Source: Bin80 sp026708685
GTDB lineage: Bacteria > Bacteroidota > Rhodothermia > Rhodothermales > Bin80
DNA: 64,000 nt
Reading direction: 5' to 3'
Assembly: GCA_965200955.1 (NCBI GenBank)
Contig: OZ241742.1
Location: 3,224,001-3,288,000 of the forward strand
This document shows positions 27,008 to 36,399 of this stretch, piece by piece. How positions within the stretch are numbered: the stretch's first letter is position 1; every line of letters begins with the position of its first letter. The notes beneath the pieces were generated by a model. That model had not been told where the DNA came from. It ran no database searches and saw only the letters and a list, made by a program, of their open reading frames with translations. The position numbers and the translations under genes are program-made.

Positions 27008-28171
27008 ATGCTCAAAACAATGAGCGTAAATACCTCTGCCGAAATCATGGATGTTGTCTTCGCACTCACGGGAGATCCTCAGGCGAATTCTCGTGCATTG
27101 CGCCAGTTGCAGTTACTTGCAGATTCAGACTTCAAGGTTCTAGCCATCGGTCTTATCAATGATACAAATCAGCATCCATATACCATTAACAATGTCACAT
27201 TCAAGTATCTTCCCAGACCTTCAGGTTCTGGACCTCAATTCTTTTGGAAGGTTCACAAACAATTGATGAACGCTCTGAAAGGTGTCAAATCGAAAATCTT
27301 TCACGCCAGTGATTTATATACCTTACCCGCTATTTGTCGGTCTGCAGATCGCCAGCGTTCAAAGGTTGTGTTTGATGCACGTGAACTGTATACCCATCTT
27401 CCAGCCACCATCAAACGACCATGGGTAGGAGCGGCATGGAAAGTCGTGATGAGGCGATTTATTGTAGATGCTGACTGCGTCTTCTCGGTCAGTCAAAGTA
27501 TTGCGGATCACCTGAAAAAACACTATCAACTGGATAACATTCACTTAATGCATAATGTGCCTGATCCTTGCATCAGTCATTCTACTCCATCATTAAGACA
27601 ACGCCTTGATGTACCAGACCATCTAAACATCATCCTCCATCAAGGAAACTTACAGGCCCACCGTGGCTGCTCCATGATGGTTGAGTCCATGCGTCACATC
27701 AATAATGGCGTTCTAGTATTTATGGGTCAAGGCCCACTCAGGATGGAAACCAAGCATCTGGTAAATGACTTGAATTTGGAGTCCAAAGTACGCTTCCTTG
27801 ATCCTGTTCCACCTGATCAACTCCTTGGAGTCACTTCAACTGCAGATCTTGGTCTCACATTTCTGGAAGACAGCTGTCTCAATCATCGATATGCTCTTCC
27901 CAATAAATTATTTGAATACTTGACAGCTGGCATTCCCGTGATTTCTAGTGATTTGCCTGAAATCACCCGCATCATTAAGCGTTTTAACGTAGGTTGCGTG
28001 GTTCCAAGTGGAGATGCCCATGCTCTAGGGATGGCCATTCAAGACGCTCTTCAAGATTCTAATAAGTATAAGCTGTGGGCTCAGAACACATCCAATGTCG
28101 TAGATTTCTTTAACTTTAGAATAGAATCCGAACATTTCCTTAATCCTTATCTACCTCTTCTTGAATCATGA
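27008..28171 (+). CDS. GT-B fold glycosyltransferase (GT1/GT4 type)
   Basis: About 387 residues from ATG 27008 (ATG 27020 also possible). The N-domain (about 10-180) contains KIFHASDLYTLPAICRSADR and VVFDARELYTH, typical of GT4 enzymes of cell-surface sugar assembly. The C-domain (about 190-385) carries the nucleotide-sugar site EYLTAGIPVISSDLPE with the upstream NKLFE motif. The acceptor is unknown; no polysaccharide cluster surrounds it. Its stop overlaps the start of the thioredoxin-like lipoprotein gene by 4 nt. Confidence 0.88.
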   Translation: MLKTMSVNTSAEIMDVVFALTGDPQANSRALRQLQLLADSDFKVLAIGLINDTNQHPYTINNVTFKYLPRPSGSGPQFFWKVHKQLMNALKGVKSKIFHASDLYTLPAICRSADRQRSKVVFDARELYTHLPATIKRPWVGAAWKVVMRRFIVDADCVFSVSQSIADHLKKHYQLDNIHLMHNVPDPCISHSTPSLRQRLDVPDHLNIILHQGNLQAHRGCSMMVESMRHINNGVLVFMGQGPLRMETKHLVNDLNLESKVRFLDPVPPDQLLGVTSTADLGLTFLEDSCLNHRYALPNKLFEYLTAGIPVISSDLPEITRIIKRFNVGCVVPSGDAHALGMAIQDALQDSNKYKLWAQNTSNVVDFFNFRIESEHFLNPYLPLLES

Positions 28172-28692
28172 ATATGATCCGAATCTTATTTCTGGTGGTG
28201 CTGATGATTGGTTGTAACTCTTCAGATGAAACCGCCCGCTCCACTGTTGACAACGGCGAGTCAGATCTATTGCAGACTCCAATGAGCTGGCCGACGTTTG
28301 ACGAAGCCATTTCAACGGCTTCACAGACTGGACAGCCGATCTTGATTGATATTTATGCTCCTTGGTGTGGGTGGTGCCGCAAAATGCAACAGGAGGTATA
28401 CACCAATAGAGATCTGGTGAAATATGTTCAGGATCATTTTGCGTATGGACGACTCAATATTGATGATTCAACTACATATCATACATTTCAAGGATATACA
28501 ATGACATCACAGGAGCTCGGATATGGCCTTGGAGCCGAAGGAACACCTACATCCGTATTTCTGACCAGCGATGGTACCTATATTGCAAAATGCCCTGGTT
28601 ATTGGGGAAAAGAGGATTTTAGCATTGCCTTGCGATATGTGGCGACGGGAGCATGGCAAGACATATCCTACGAAGAGTTCGCTCAACTCTAA
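28168..28692 (+). CDS. Thioredoxin-fold lipoprotein
   Basis: 174 residues. A short signal ends in a lipobox-like LMIGC (Cys16 lipidated), followed by a Ser/Thr/Asp linker and a thioredoxin fold with active-site APWCGWCRKM (Cys67, Cys70), and the cis-Pro region EGTPTSVFLTSDG. It probably reduces or relays electrons to disulfides in the periplasm, like DsbD-gamma/DUF255 relatives. It overlaps the glycosyltransferase by ATGA and ends convergently, 4 nt into the nitrilase gene. Confidence 0.87.
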   Translation: MNMIRILFLVVLMIGCNSSDETARSTVDNGESDLLQTPMSWPTFDEAISTASQTGQPILIDIYAPWCGWCRKMQQEVYTNRDLVKYVQDHFAYGRLNIDDSTTYHTFQGYTMTSQELGYGLGAEGTPTSVFLTSDGTYIAKCPGYWGKEDFSIALRYVATGAWQDISYEEFAQL

Positions 28693-29546
28693 ATGCGAAC
28701 CGCTCCCCCTTCATACGCCTCTGGGCGGCGATCTCTCAGAAATAATTTTCGTGCATGAGACTCAGCACACCGTTCAAAATCCAGATCCTGAAGTAGAATG
28801 AATGGCTCCGATTCGGGAGCTCTTGCTATCACATTCCCCATCGGATCAACCACAAAGGAGCCTCCCCCAAACGTTAATACGTCTTCTTGACCCACTCGAT
28901 TCGCTAATGCCATGTAGTAACCATTTTGGAAAGCACCCACTCTCAATTCTGCCTCAAACAAGCCTTCGGGCCATTCATGGAGTGCACCAGCCTGAGGGAC
29001 AACAACCAGATCAGCCTTCTGCAATGCTAATGCACGCAGATATTCTCCATAATGTCGATCATAGCAAATGGCAATACCTACCCGGCCGACCGCGGTGGAA
29101 TAGACGGGTGCCTGAAGACCAGATTTAGTATAATAATCCTGCTCGTAGAAACCTTCATATTGGGTGATATGCATCATCTTGGTCACCCCTAACAACGTTC
29201 CATCCGCATCTATGACAGGTGATGCATCAAAGGCTTGAGTCCCTTCACGAGCGTATAAATTGAGTACGACCACGACCCCATACTCCTTGGCTGCATCACT
29301 GAAAATCTCTGTAGTAGGACCTGGAATCGTCTCTGCTAATGACAGCGGTGGTAAATCTCCAGTCTTGCATTCTAGATAATGACTTCTTTGATGTTGTGGA
29401 TAAAATGGGGTAAACGCTAGCTCAGGGTACACCACAAGTTCTGCCCCTGACTCAGCCGCACGTTTCAGCGACTGTAAACCACGCTCAAGATTTACATCTA
29501 AATCCTCAGTAGCATTGCACTGAATGACAGCAAGTTTCATGATCAA
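28689..29546 (-). CDS. Carbon-nitrogen hydrolase (nitrilase superfamily amidase)
   Basis: 285 residues with the catalytic triad in place: Glu42 (VVYPELAFTP), Lys123 (GVTKMMHIT) and Cys161 (GIAICYDRHYGEYLRALAL). The pattern is closest to N-carbamoylputrescine or N-carbamoyl amino acid amidases, which split C-N bonds of small amides. The substrate is not determined. The gene overlaps prmC by 4 nt, so they are cotranscribed. The second Met (29540) is an alternative start. Confidence 0.9.
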   Translation of the reverse strand: MIMKLAVIQCNATEDLDVNLERGLQSLKRAAESGAELVVYPELAFTPFYPQHQRSHYLECKTGDLPPLSLAETIPGPTTEIFSDAAKEYGVVVVLNLYAREGTQAFDASPVIDADGTLLGVTKMMHITQYEGFYEQDYYTKSGLQAPVYSTAVGRVGIAICYDRHYGEYLRALALQKADLVVVPQAGALHEWPEGLFEAELRVGAFQNGYYMALANRVGQEDVLTFGGGSFVVDPMGNVIARAPESEPFILLQDLDFERCAESHARKLFLRDRRPEAYEGGAVRI

Positions 29547-30424
29547 TCAATCGTTGATGACGAGTGTTCGTTGAGGGGCTTCACGATAACAAATCGAGGC
29601 TTTCCTGAATAATCTTCTCGTAGGTTAACCTGAAATTGATTCCTTTCAGAAAACAGGGAACACACGGATTCTGCATAATCCACATGAGTCTCCAACGTAA
29701 GAAGTCCCCCGTCATGTACCAACCCACGATCTAGATGGTCTCTGATGGCACGATAGTATTTCAGTGGATCATTCCCACAATTGAGTGCACTTGAAGGCTC
29801 AAAATCCCGTACCATTCGCGGTAACTTTGAATACTCCACATCTGGAATATAGGGAGGATTACTGATCACCAAGTGGTAGCCCTTCCCCACATCACTCAAA
29901 AAATTATCTGACATCACATCGGTATGAATCAGGTGGAGATATAGACCCAGTTTTTGAGCATTTATGTTTACGATTTCGAGAGCAGATTTGCTAAGATCGC
30001 ATGCGGTAACCTTCATTTGGGGAGACGTATGCTTGATTGCCAGTGCAATGCATCCGCTTCCAGTACCAATATCAATAACCTTAGCGGCTCCGAATGTCTT
30101 GATCTCTTGAAGAGATAGTTCAACCAGTTGTTCGGTTTCAGGTCGTGGAATCAAGACATCAGGCGAAACATGCAGGGACAAGCCGTAAAATTCAGTATGT
30201 CCTGTAACATATTGGACGGGCTCATGGTTTGCACACCGTTCTGCCATCTTCCGAATCGTAGCAATCTCATCAGGTTTTACTGTTGATGTTTCATGTGCAA
30301 TCAAATATGCAGAATTACATTGCAGGACATGACTGAAGATCCACGCGGCAATTTGCTGGGAGTCTTCAAGCCCGATTTGATACAGCTGTTCCACCACTTT
30401 CATCCTTAACTGTTTTATCGTCAT
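29543..30424 (-). CDS. prmC: Peptide chain release factor N5-glutamine methyltransferase
   Basis: 293 residues. An N-terminal helical domain (about 1-75) and an SAM-dependent methyltransferase domain with IDIGTGSGCIALAI (118-131) and NPPYIP (189-194), the signature for methylating the Gln of the GGQ loop of RF1/RF2. IPRPETEQLVE (92-102) is also conserved. It is the first gene of a two-gene transcript with the nitrilase. Confidence 0.95.
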   Translation of the reverse strand: MTIKQLRMKVVEQLYQIGLEDSQQIAAWIFSHVLQCNSAYLIAHETSTVKPDEIATIRKMAERCANHEPVQYVTGHTEFYGLSLHVSPDVLIPRPETEQLVELSLQEIKTFGAAKVIDIGTGSGCIALAIKHTSPQMKVTACDLSKSALEIVNINAQKLGLYLHLIHTDVMSDNFLSDVGKGYHLVISNPPYIPDVEYSKLPRMVRDFEPSSALNCGNDPLKYYRAIRDHLDRGLVHDGGLLTLETHVDYAESVCSLFSERNQFQVNLREDYSGKPRFVIVKPLNEHSSSTID

Positions 30425-30950
30425 ATAGTGTTGATCTATACTGAGGAACCAAAAGAACTATCTCACTGCGTGATCAAATATGGATCTGTTGCAATATGAA
30501 CTATCCTGGCTCTTATTCATTATGTGTGACCATTTTCATGGATAGAAGCACCCAAAATCATCGTGTATCAACCAGTAAACCATTCGCGAATCTCTTTGAT
30601 CATTCAAGATGACTTAATCTAAACTCAAACAATTCAAAACGGTATAATAACCCACTCAGACTGTCTCAGCCGGTCATCATTTGTTCAAGATCGATCTACT
30701 GTACTTACGCCAACCTCTTTGATCCTATCCCTATTGGAAAATGATCAACATTCAAGTGCCTGAACCTTGTTGATTTCTGGATAATTTCCTAAAATCAGTT
30801 TGTCTTTTGAGCTACTCTATACTGTGTACCCTTCAATCTTATTGTTTTAATCCATCTTAGTTCTCTGTTCATCGTCAATCATATTTAACATTACAACATC
30901 ATTCATCCTACCCTTAACATCGGTAGATTCCATCTATTTTCTTTGAACGG
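30425..30950. other. Divergent intergenic region, prmC to ZIP-like gene
   Basis: About 525 bp between divergent genes. It must contain both promoters, but no clear promoter pair, palindrome, riboswitch or small gene could be supported. Confidence 0.5.
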
Positions 30951-31568
30951 ATGCCCCCCATCATCTATCCTATGATTGCACCGGTCATCGGTGTGCTCTT
31001 ATATCCTCTGCTCCATGATCACCCTAAGATCACCCGAGTTTTTGATCGATGCATGTATGTGATGGTTCCCCTTCTGGTATTGACCCATGTACTGGGACAT
31101 CACATTGAGCACCGTGGTTGGGAAGTTGGAGTCATCTCGATACTTCTTGGGGTGATGTTGGTTGGACTTCTGGTTCCTATCGGAATTGAGCATACCTTCC
31201 ATAGCATAGCACCAACCACGGAGGCATTGTCCATCATTGCTGGTTTTATAGGACTAGGTTTCCATGCTATGATTGAAGGTGCAAGCCTCAATGCGGATAC
31301 CCCTACGGCCATGATTCCTATCACGGTTCACCGCCTTGCGGTTGGGCTCATGATTTGGTGGATTTTGCATCCACGCTATGGCACATTTATTGCAATCATA
31401 GGGGTATCTGGTCTTCTATCAGCTACATTCGTAGGATTTGTATTAGCGGACACTCTTCCAAACGGGTTTACTGGAAGTGATTTTTTTCAGGCGTTCGTAG
31501 GTGGATCATTGTTACATGTCATCTTCCATGAGCGTTATCATGGAAGCCCGCATGATCACGGTCACTGA
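30951..31568 (+). CDS. ZIP-like metal permease family membrane protein
   Basis: 205 residues and about seven hydrophobic segments. Two membrane-embedded motifs resemble the ZIP binuclear metal site: HAMIEGASL (105-113, like the HxxxEG of TM4) and VHRLAVG (126-132, like the HxxxG helix of TM5). The tail is His-rich (ERYHGSPHDHGH), as often seen in metal carriers. It is shorter than typical ZIPs (about 250-310), so it may be a divergent member. Likely role: divalent metal movement across the inner membrane. Confidence 0.65.
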   Translation: MPPIIYPMIAPVIGVLLYPLLHDHPKITRVFDRCMYVMVPLLVLTHVLGHHIEHRGWEVGVISILLGVMLVGLLVPIGIEHTFHSIAPTTEALSIIAGFIGLGFHAMIEGASLNADTPTAMIPITVHRLAVGLMIWWILHPRYGTFIAIIGVSGLLSATFVGFVLADTLPNGFTGSDFFQAFVGGSLLHVIFHERYHGSPHDHGH

Positions 31569-31655
31569 TGATCATTCATCATGATTGGAACCCAACAATT
31601 GAGTATTTGAAGTCCCATGATTGTATAATGATCTTTCGTATATCTATTGACTGAA

Positions 31656-32390
31656 ATGTCTTTACCCAACAACCTGAATGTCATTCTGCTTCAAATCCGG
31701 AAGCCCGATGATCCAATGCGGGTCAACGAGATCGGTGCATTTGCACATTCTATTGATAAGACTCCTGATGAGATCACCACGGCTGATCTTATCCATGCCC
31801 CTCCCTCTGCACAAGCTCTTGATGATGCAGATTTAATTTTAATTGGTGGTGCAGGAGATTACTCGGTTCCTGAAGGGGGCGATTGGCTGGAGCAAGCACT
31901 AGATACCATGCGGAATTTGTATGTCAACCGTAAACCCGTGTTTGCCTCTTGTTGGGGATTTCAAGCGGTGGCTGCCGCTCTCGGAGGATTGGTGATTACC
32001 GATCACAGTTTAGCGGAATTGGGTACGGTCAAATTATTTCTGACTCCTGAAGGCATCACAGACCCAGTGTTTAACCAATTGGGAACCCACTTCTATGCAC
32101 AAGTTGGACACCATGATACGGTTGTTCAACTCCCTGAGAATGCGATTCGGCTTGCAAGTACTCCTCTGGTTGAGAATCATGCATTTCGCATGTCGGATGC
32201 TCCATTCTATTGCACACAGTTTCACTCTGAACTCACGCGGGATTTACTGATTCAGAGACTCAGCACCTATCCTGAATATACCGAACTCATTTTGGGAGTC
32301 CAACTTGAAGAGATGATTGACACTCTTCGCGAAACACCTGAAGCGAACAATCTCATTCGTCGCTTTGTGCATCACATTTTTGGAGAATAA
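31656..32390 (+). CDS. Class-I glutamine amidotransferase-like protein
   Basis: About 244 residues from ATG 31656 (a TTG at 31647 extends the frame). The catalytic Cys99 sits in FASCWGFQAVAAALGG, and the His-Glu pair in YCTQFHSEL. LILIGGAGDYSVPEGGDW marks the oxyanion side. Stand-alone relatives include GMP-synthase-like amidotransferases with gamma-glutamyl hydrolase or transfer activity. No synthetase partner is adjacent, so the acceptor is unknown. Confidence 0.85.
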   Translation: MSLPNNLNVILLQIRKPDDPMRVNEIGAFAHSIDKTPDEITTADLIHAPPSAQALDDADLILIGGAGDYSVPEGGDWLEQALDTMRNLYVNRKPVFASCWGFQAVAAALGGLVITDHSLAELGTVKLFLTPEGITDPVFNQLGTHFYAQVGHHDTVVQLPENAIRLASTPLVENHAFRMSDAPFYCTQFHSELTRDLLIQRLSTYPEYTELILGVQLEEMIDTLRETPEANNLIRRFVHHIFGE

Positions 32391-32575
32391 ATGCCAGAGA
32401 GCTTGCATGATGCCTATATCCACTCTACCCTCGTTGGTTATCTCTTCCTTCCAATGTTGATACCTAATAAGTTTTTTGCATTGCCAAGTTTGTAAATTGT
32501 AGCGGATTTTTCCCGCAACTTTGCTGTTCCTTTTTTCAAGGATTCCCGCTTAGAGTGCTATTTAGAGCAGTTTTT

Positions 32576-32638
32576 CTACATATCTGACTCTTCCTTTTGT
32601 GGGCGTTTTGCTTTCACTTTTTTTGCATTTTTGCCCAG
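32576..32638 (-). pseudogene. C-terminal end of an older IS1634-like transposase, separated by the IS4 insertion
   Basis: Joining this segment to 34103 and upstream (minus strand), with one copy of the 8-bp duplication kept, restores a frame ending AMGLKLGKNAKKVKAKRPQK...SDM then TAG at 32576-32578. The basic tail fits a transposase C-terminus. Confidence 0.65.
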
Positions 32639-32646
32639 TTTTAACC
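32639..32646 (+). repeat. 8-bp target duplication, left (IS4-family element)
   Basis: TTTTAACC directly left of the inverted repeat, matched at 34103-34110. Confidence 0.85.
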
Positions 32647-34102
32647 CCAATACTGTTGCTTTAAGGATTTTTGTTTTATATTTACGGGGTATTTCCTTAA
32701 CTTTTACCCCATGGCCAGAACACCTTCAACCTTGCCCGGAGGTCCCAGATTATCCGATTACTTGAGCTTGGGAGTGATTGCTCAAGTCTTCCCAATGCCT
32801 GCCGTTTTGACGGCACTTGAGCAGAGCAAAAGCACCAGCACACGGAGGCGTCGCCTGCCTGCTGAAGTGATGGTGTACTATGTACTGACTTTATGCCTGT
32901 TTCGGTCGGTCTCTACGCGTGAAGTACTCCGTTGTCTCATGGATGGATTTCGCTTGATTCGTCCCGATTCTCCTTTATTAGTGTCGGATAAGTCGTCTAT
33001 ATCTAGGGCGCGAACTCGACTTGGAGTTGACCCATTCCATAAGCTTCGTCAGAGCAGTGTGCACTGGCTGTCCAACGAGAATACTCCTGGGGCGTGGTAC
33101 TGTGGCCGTCGTCTTGTGGCGATAGATGGTTCAACGCTCAGTCTACCTGACGAGAAAAGGAATCGGGCATTTTTCGGGTTGCCTGGGTGTTCACGGGGAC
33201 AGACTGCTTTTCCCAAGATGCGTATTTCCATGCTCTTGGAGTTGGGCACGCGTGCACCCTTTTCCTGGTGTTCGGGCCCCTACAAGGAATCGGAGCAGAC
33301 ACAGGCAAAAGAGCTGCTATCAAGTATAGGCCCCGGCATGCTTATGCTTGCAGATCGGGGCTATACGGGCTTTCCCTTGTGGTTACGGGCAAAAAAGACG
33401 GGTGCAGACTTGCTTTGGCGGGCACGCAGTCAACCGCATTTTCCTGTAAAGGAGGCACATGAAGACGGTTCTTGGCGTAGCGTTTTTAGCGGCAGGGGCA
33501 CAGATAATACCTGTGAGGTGCGCGTAATTGATTACACCCTCAAACAAGAAGATGCGACGGTATACAGGCTGGTGACTACGATGTTGGATCCAGAAGAGGC
33601 CCCCGCGGACGAACTTGCCGCATTGTACCATGAACGGTGGGAAATCGAAACAACCTATGACGAGGTCAAAACCCACATGCTGGGACCAGGGGCCATGTTG
33701 CGTAGCAAGACCCCCGATCTTGTACAACAAGAATTTGAGGGATTAATGCTGGCCTATTATGCTGTACGTGCATTGATCACAAAGGCCGCCAAAAAAGCGG
33801 ACGAAGATCCAGACCGATTATCTTTCGTGCATACCGTCAATGTTCTCCAACGTCGGATTCAACAACCCGGCGTTTCCCCCCCTGAACAAGATCCAACAGG
33901 TCAAGATTGAACAGTTGATTGACGAAATACTGGAGGAGCGTGTTGTATCCAGTCGAGGACAACGAAAGCCACGAGGACGAAGACAAAAAATGAGTAAGCA
34001 CGCCATCCGACGGAGAGGCTATATCTCACGGGAAGAACATGATTGGATATCAAAAATTCTCACACCTGTTACATCAAAAAATCCTTAAAGCAACAGTATT
34101 GG
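32647..34102 (+). mobile_element. IS4-family insertion sequence (1456 bp)
   Basis: Perfect 26-bp terminal inverted repeats, starting CCAATACTGTTGCTTTAAGG, at 32647-32672 and 34077-34102, with an 8-bp target duplication TTTTAACC (32639-32646, 34103-34110). It carries a single IS4-type transposase gene, frameshifted near its 3' end. It is inserted in the 3' end of an older IS1634-like transposase gene. Confidence 0.93.
32711..33910 (+). pseudogene. IS4-family DDE transposase, frameshifted near the C-terminus at a C7 run
   Basis: 399 residues in the main frame: an IS4 N-terminal domain (about 15-120), then the DDE core with Asp139 (VAIDGSTLSLP), Asp215 (LMLADRGYTGF) and Glu313 in the Y-(2)-R-(3)-E-(6)-K motif (YHERWEIETTYDEVK, 306-320). 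At a run of seven C at 33876-33882 the expected C-terminus moves to the +1 frame: KIQQVKIEQLIDEILEERVV and the basic RGQRKPRGRRQKMSKHAIRR run to a stop at 34086-34088. Removing one C restores a single ORF. This is either a homopolymer indel (real or an assembly error) or frameshifting. The catalytic core is intact. Confidence 0.85.
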
Positions 34103-34110
34103 TTTTAACC
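34103..34110 (+). repeat. 8-bp target duplication, right (IS4-family element)
   Basis: TTTTAACC immediately right of the terminal inverted repeat; copy of 32639-32646. Confidence 0.85.
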
Positions 34111-34597
34111 CCATGGCCTTAAACACTTTTCGTTGGAATGGTTTGAGGTTTGCATCTTGTTTGAGTAGGATGCAATGTGTTTTATTTTGCGGGAGCACGG
34201 TCGTCACGCGTGTCTGATGATTGAGTCGCACTTTGAGGGTTCCCCAGCTATCATGGATCTCGTGGATGTGCAGTTTACTACGAATCAAATGCACCATATG
34301 AAACGCAAGAATAGATAACGATAAATGGGCCTCAACCCGCAACGTGTCACGGTGATAGATTGGACGTAATCTCAACTCTGATTTCATGGTACGAAAGGTC
34401 TGTTCAATCTCTCCTAATCGCCAATAAGTATGTGCAATGGTCTCACAGTCCCAGTCGGTATGACTCGTGCGTAGCACATAGCCCCCCGAAGCCTCGGTAC
34501 ACTCGTCGTAGGCCGACATCTTACGGATCTGAATCTTTTCCGCGATTGGGCCCTCCTTTTTCTTGGTTCTACCACGATAATGAGTTAATCCGTTTGT
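34103..34597 (-). pseudogene. IS1634-like transposase remnant, C-terminal third
   Basis: The frame is open on the minus strand from 34597 (a TAG closes it at 34598-34600) into the IS4 element. It contains the third catalytic block (AHTYWRLGEIEQTFRTMKSE, YREK-like with Glu and Lys), LRLRPIYHRD and a C-terminal helix region (VEAHLSLSILAFHMVHLIRS). The N-terminal two thirds with both Asp are gone, replaced upstream by unrelated coding sequence. It resembles the transposase at 8.7-10.4 kb in family but is clearly a different sequence. The shorter ATG-initiated ORF here starts at 34519. Confidence 0.75.
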
Positions 34598-34826
34598 CTA
34601 CTGAATCAAAACGTATTTCCTGCGACTTCTCGATCGAGTCCAGCTTGGTTTCAACAACAGTCTTGAATGGATCGAGTTCAGTCCTAACTGAAGCGGTTGA
34701 AATCTCTACCTGAGTTTCCACATATTCTTGTATTTCCTCCTCAGTCAAAGATCCACCTGTCATCTTTCTCACTAAAGCAAAAAGTAGAGTTATCAAATTT
34801 GGTAAAGATGCAGAGGTGGTTTCCAT
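34569..34826 (-). CDS. Small coiled-coil protein of unknown function, possibly truncated
   Basis: About 85 residues from ATG 34826 (METTSASLPNLITLLFALVR; a longer frame begins at 34868). A hydrophobic N-terminal stretch is followed by a Glu/Thr-rich helix (SLTEEEIQEYVETQVEIS) and a heptad-like tail (ETKLDSIEKSQEIRFDSVDK). It ends right at the junction with the transposase remnant, so the C-terminus may have been cut by that older insertion. Just upstream (34870-35000) another minus-strand frame reads GEDVKSIIIELVEKYFDGKG, which may be a broken part of the same or a neighbouring gene. No function recognised. Confidence 0.4.
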   Translation of the reverse strand: METTSASLPNLITLLFALVRKMTGGSLTEEEIQEYVETQVEISTASVRTELDPFKTVVETKLDSIEKSQEIRFDSVDKRINSLSW

Positions 34827-35057
34827 GAGAAAAAAGTCCTGTTTCAAAAACAAACAAGTTGTATACAAGGTTGTTCCCTTTGGTTACTTTGCGATACCCC
34901 CTTTCCGTCAAAGTATTTCTCCACCAACTCAATAATTATCGACTTCACATCCTCCCCGTCATCGCTGTGTGAATTTTCATCCGTTTGTAGAGTGATGTGG
35001 AAACCGTTATATATTCAGATGAAATTGCCACCTATATATCTTAAAAATTGATCATTT

Positions 35058-35826
35058 TTAGGTTTGACTTTCCCATAACATTCGAATTGGAACTGCATAT
35101 ATCCCATCTCCAAAACTTACACTTGTATCGCCACCGTATAGTACTGCCCCATACGCAAATCGATCTGAGTGTGCAACCTTACCTTACGCAACCCCTTAAA
35201 GTCGGAGTTGTCCACCGAAGAGGATGCTTTCACTTCAAGTCCACATTACTGAAACCCTCCCCGCTCAATGATCAAATCCACTTCCATATTATCCCGATCC
35301 CGAAAATGGTAAAACCTGTAAGGATCATTGGATGAACTGGATTGTCTTTTCAATTCCTGTAAGACAAATGACTCAACAGATGTCCTAGAAACGATCTATT
35401 GCTCATCAAATAATCCACATCTATATCTAACAGTGAACACGCAAGTCCAGTATCACTGACATGAATTTTGGAAGTCTTTACTAACCGTTGCATTCGATAA
35501 ATGGACCAAGGAAAAGCCGTTCAATTAGAAATTGGCACTAAAGCAATCCAAGATAGCTACGAATCGTATTGGTATTCATTTGCAAACTTGAAGCAAGTGA
35601 AGACACATTCAAGAGTTGACTTGACATATTTGCAGCCACAGTTAATAGCTTGGGCAGGGCATCAATGGAACGTATACCAGAAATTTCTATGATGTCTTTT
35701 TGGACGAGACCGAGAACATAGCTGCTGTACCAAGAGGCACGTATCGGACCTGATGGAATCGTCAATAGTGCGGGTTACCCACCAAAAACAATTCGCTCTA
35801 TCAGATTCTTACCTATGGCTCCGGGG
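35058..35826 (-). pseudogene. Decayed DUF4143 domain of an AAA-type ATPase (truncated, with stops and frameshifts)
   Basis: Pieces of a DUF4143 C-terminal domain appear in order on the minus strand: KNLIERIVFGG-PALLT (GGYP with Tyr turned to a TAA at 35775-35777), SSYVLGLVQKDIIEISGIRS and LNVSSLASSLQMNTNTIRSY, then KTSKIHVSDTGLACSLL, a frameshift near 35365-35385, LQELKRQ and FYHFRDRDNMEVDLIIERGG, an in-frame TAA, LEVKASSSVDNSDFKGLRK, another frameshift, and YGAVLYGGDTSVSFGDGIYA ending at TAA 35058-35060. The N-terminal ATPase half (Walker A) is absent. Such proteins are common in accessory regions; their role is unclear. Confidence 0.75.
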
Positions 35827-36399
35827 TTGTTTTAACAAGGTTTGAAACAACCCCTCTTTCGGCTAATTGTCAAATTTTTATTCGCAAATTTTCAATTAAA
35901 GATTTCATTGATTGCGTATTGAAGTTTTTTCGTGCTTGGCGTTTTCATTCATCAATTCGTTTCAACCCTCATTATCAGATATAGAAAAGACCACTTCATT
36001 TCAGATGCATGGATGCACATTCTATCACGACTCTACTGATCTTCTTCACCAGCTCCACCAACTGTCACTCTATGCATTCACTTATTTGCACAATGCAATC
36101 CATAGGAAAGAAATCTCCCCACCGTTAGGGAAAAGGTAGTGGAAAGACTTGACTGGCAGATATTTTAAGTGCCACAGTGATTCTGCCCTCGTAAGAGCAG
36201 GGTGGTGATTACTACGGTTTGATGAGGAGATGAGGATCAATTTTCTAAATCTCTCCTTCAGAATGAACTCCAATCTTCAACTACGGATTGGTGAAGTTCT
36301 TGGTGGCATGCGGATAGTCCAAGTTACAAGTCTTGCCTCAGAGAGAGCACTGATTGGATCAATCACAACAAAAAAACCCGACCGCCACAAAGTAATACC
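35827..36399. other. Intergenic, no supported feature
   Basis: About 570 bp between the DUF4143 remnant and the envelope gene cluster. Short frames lack any recognisable protein character. It may be further decayed accessory DNA; nothing specific was seen. Confidence 0.5.
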
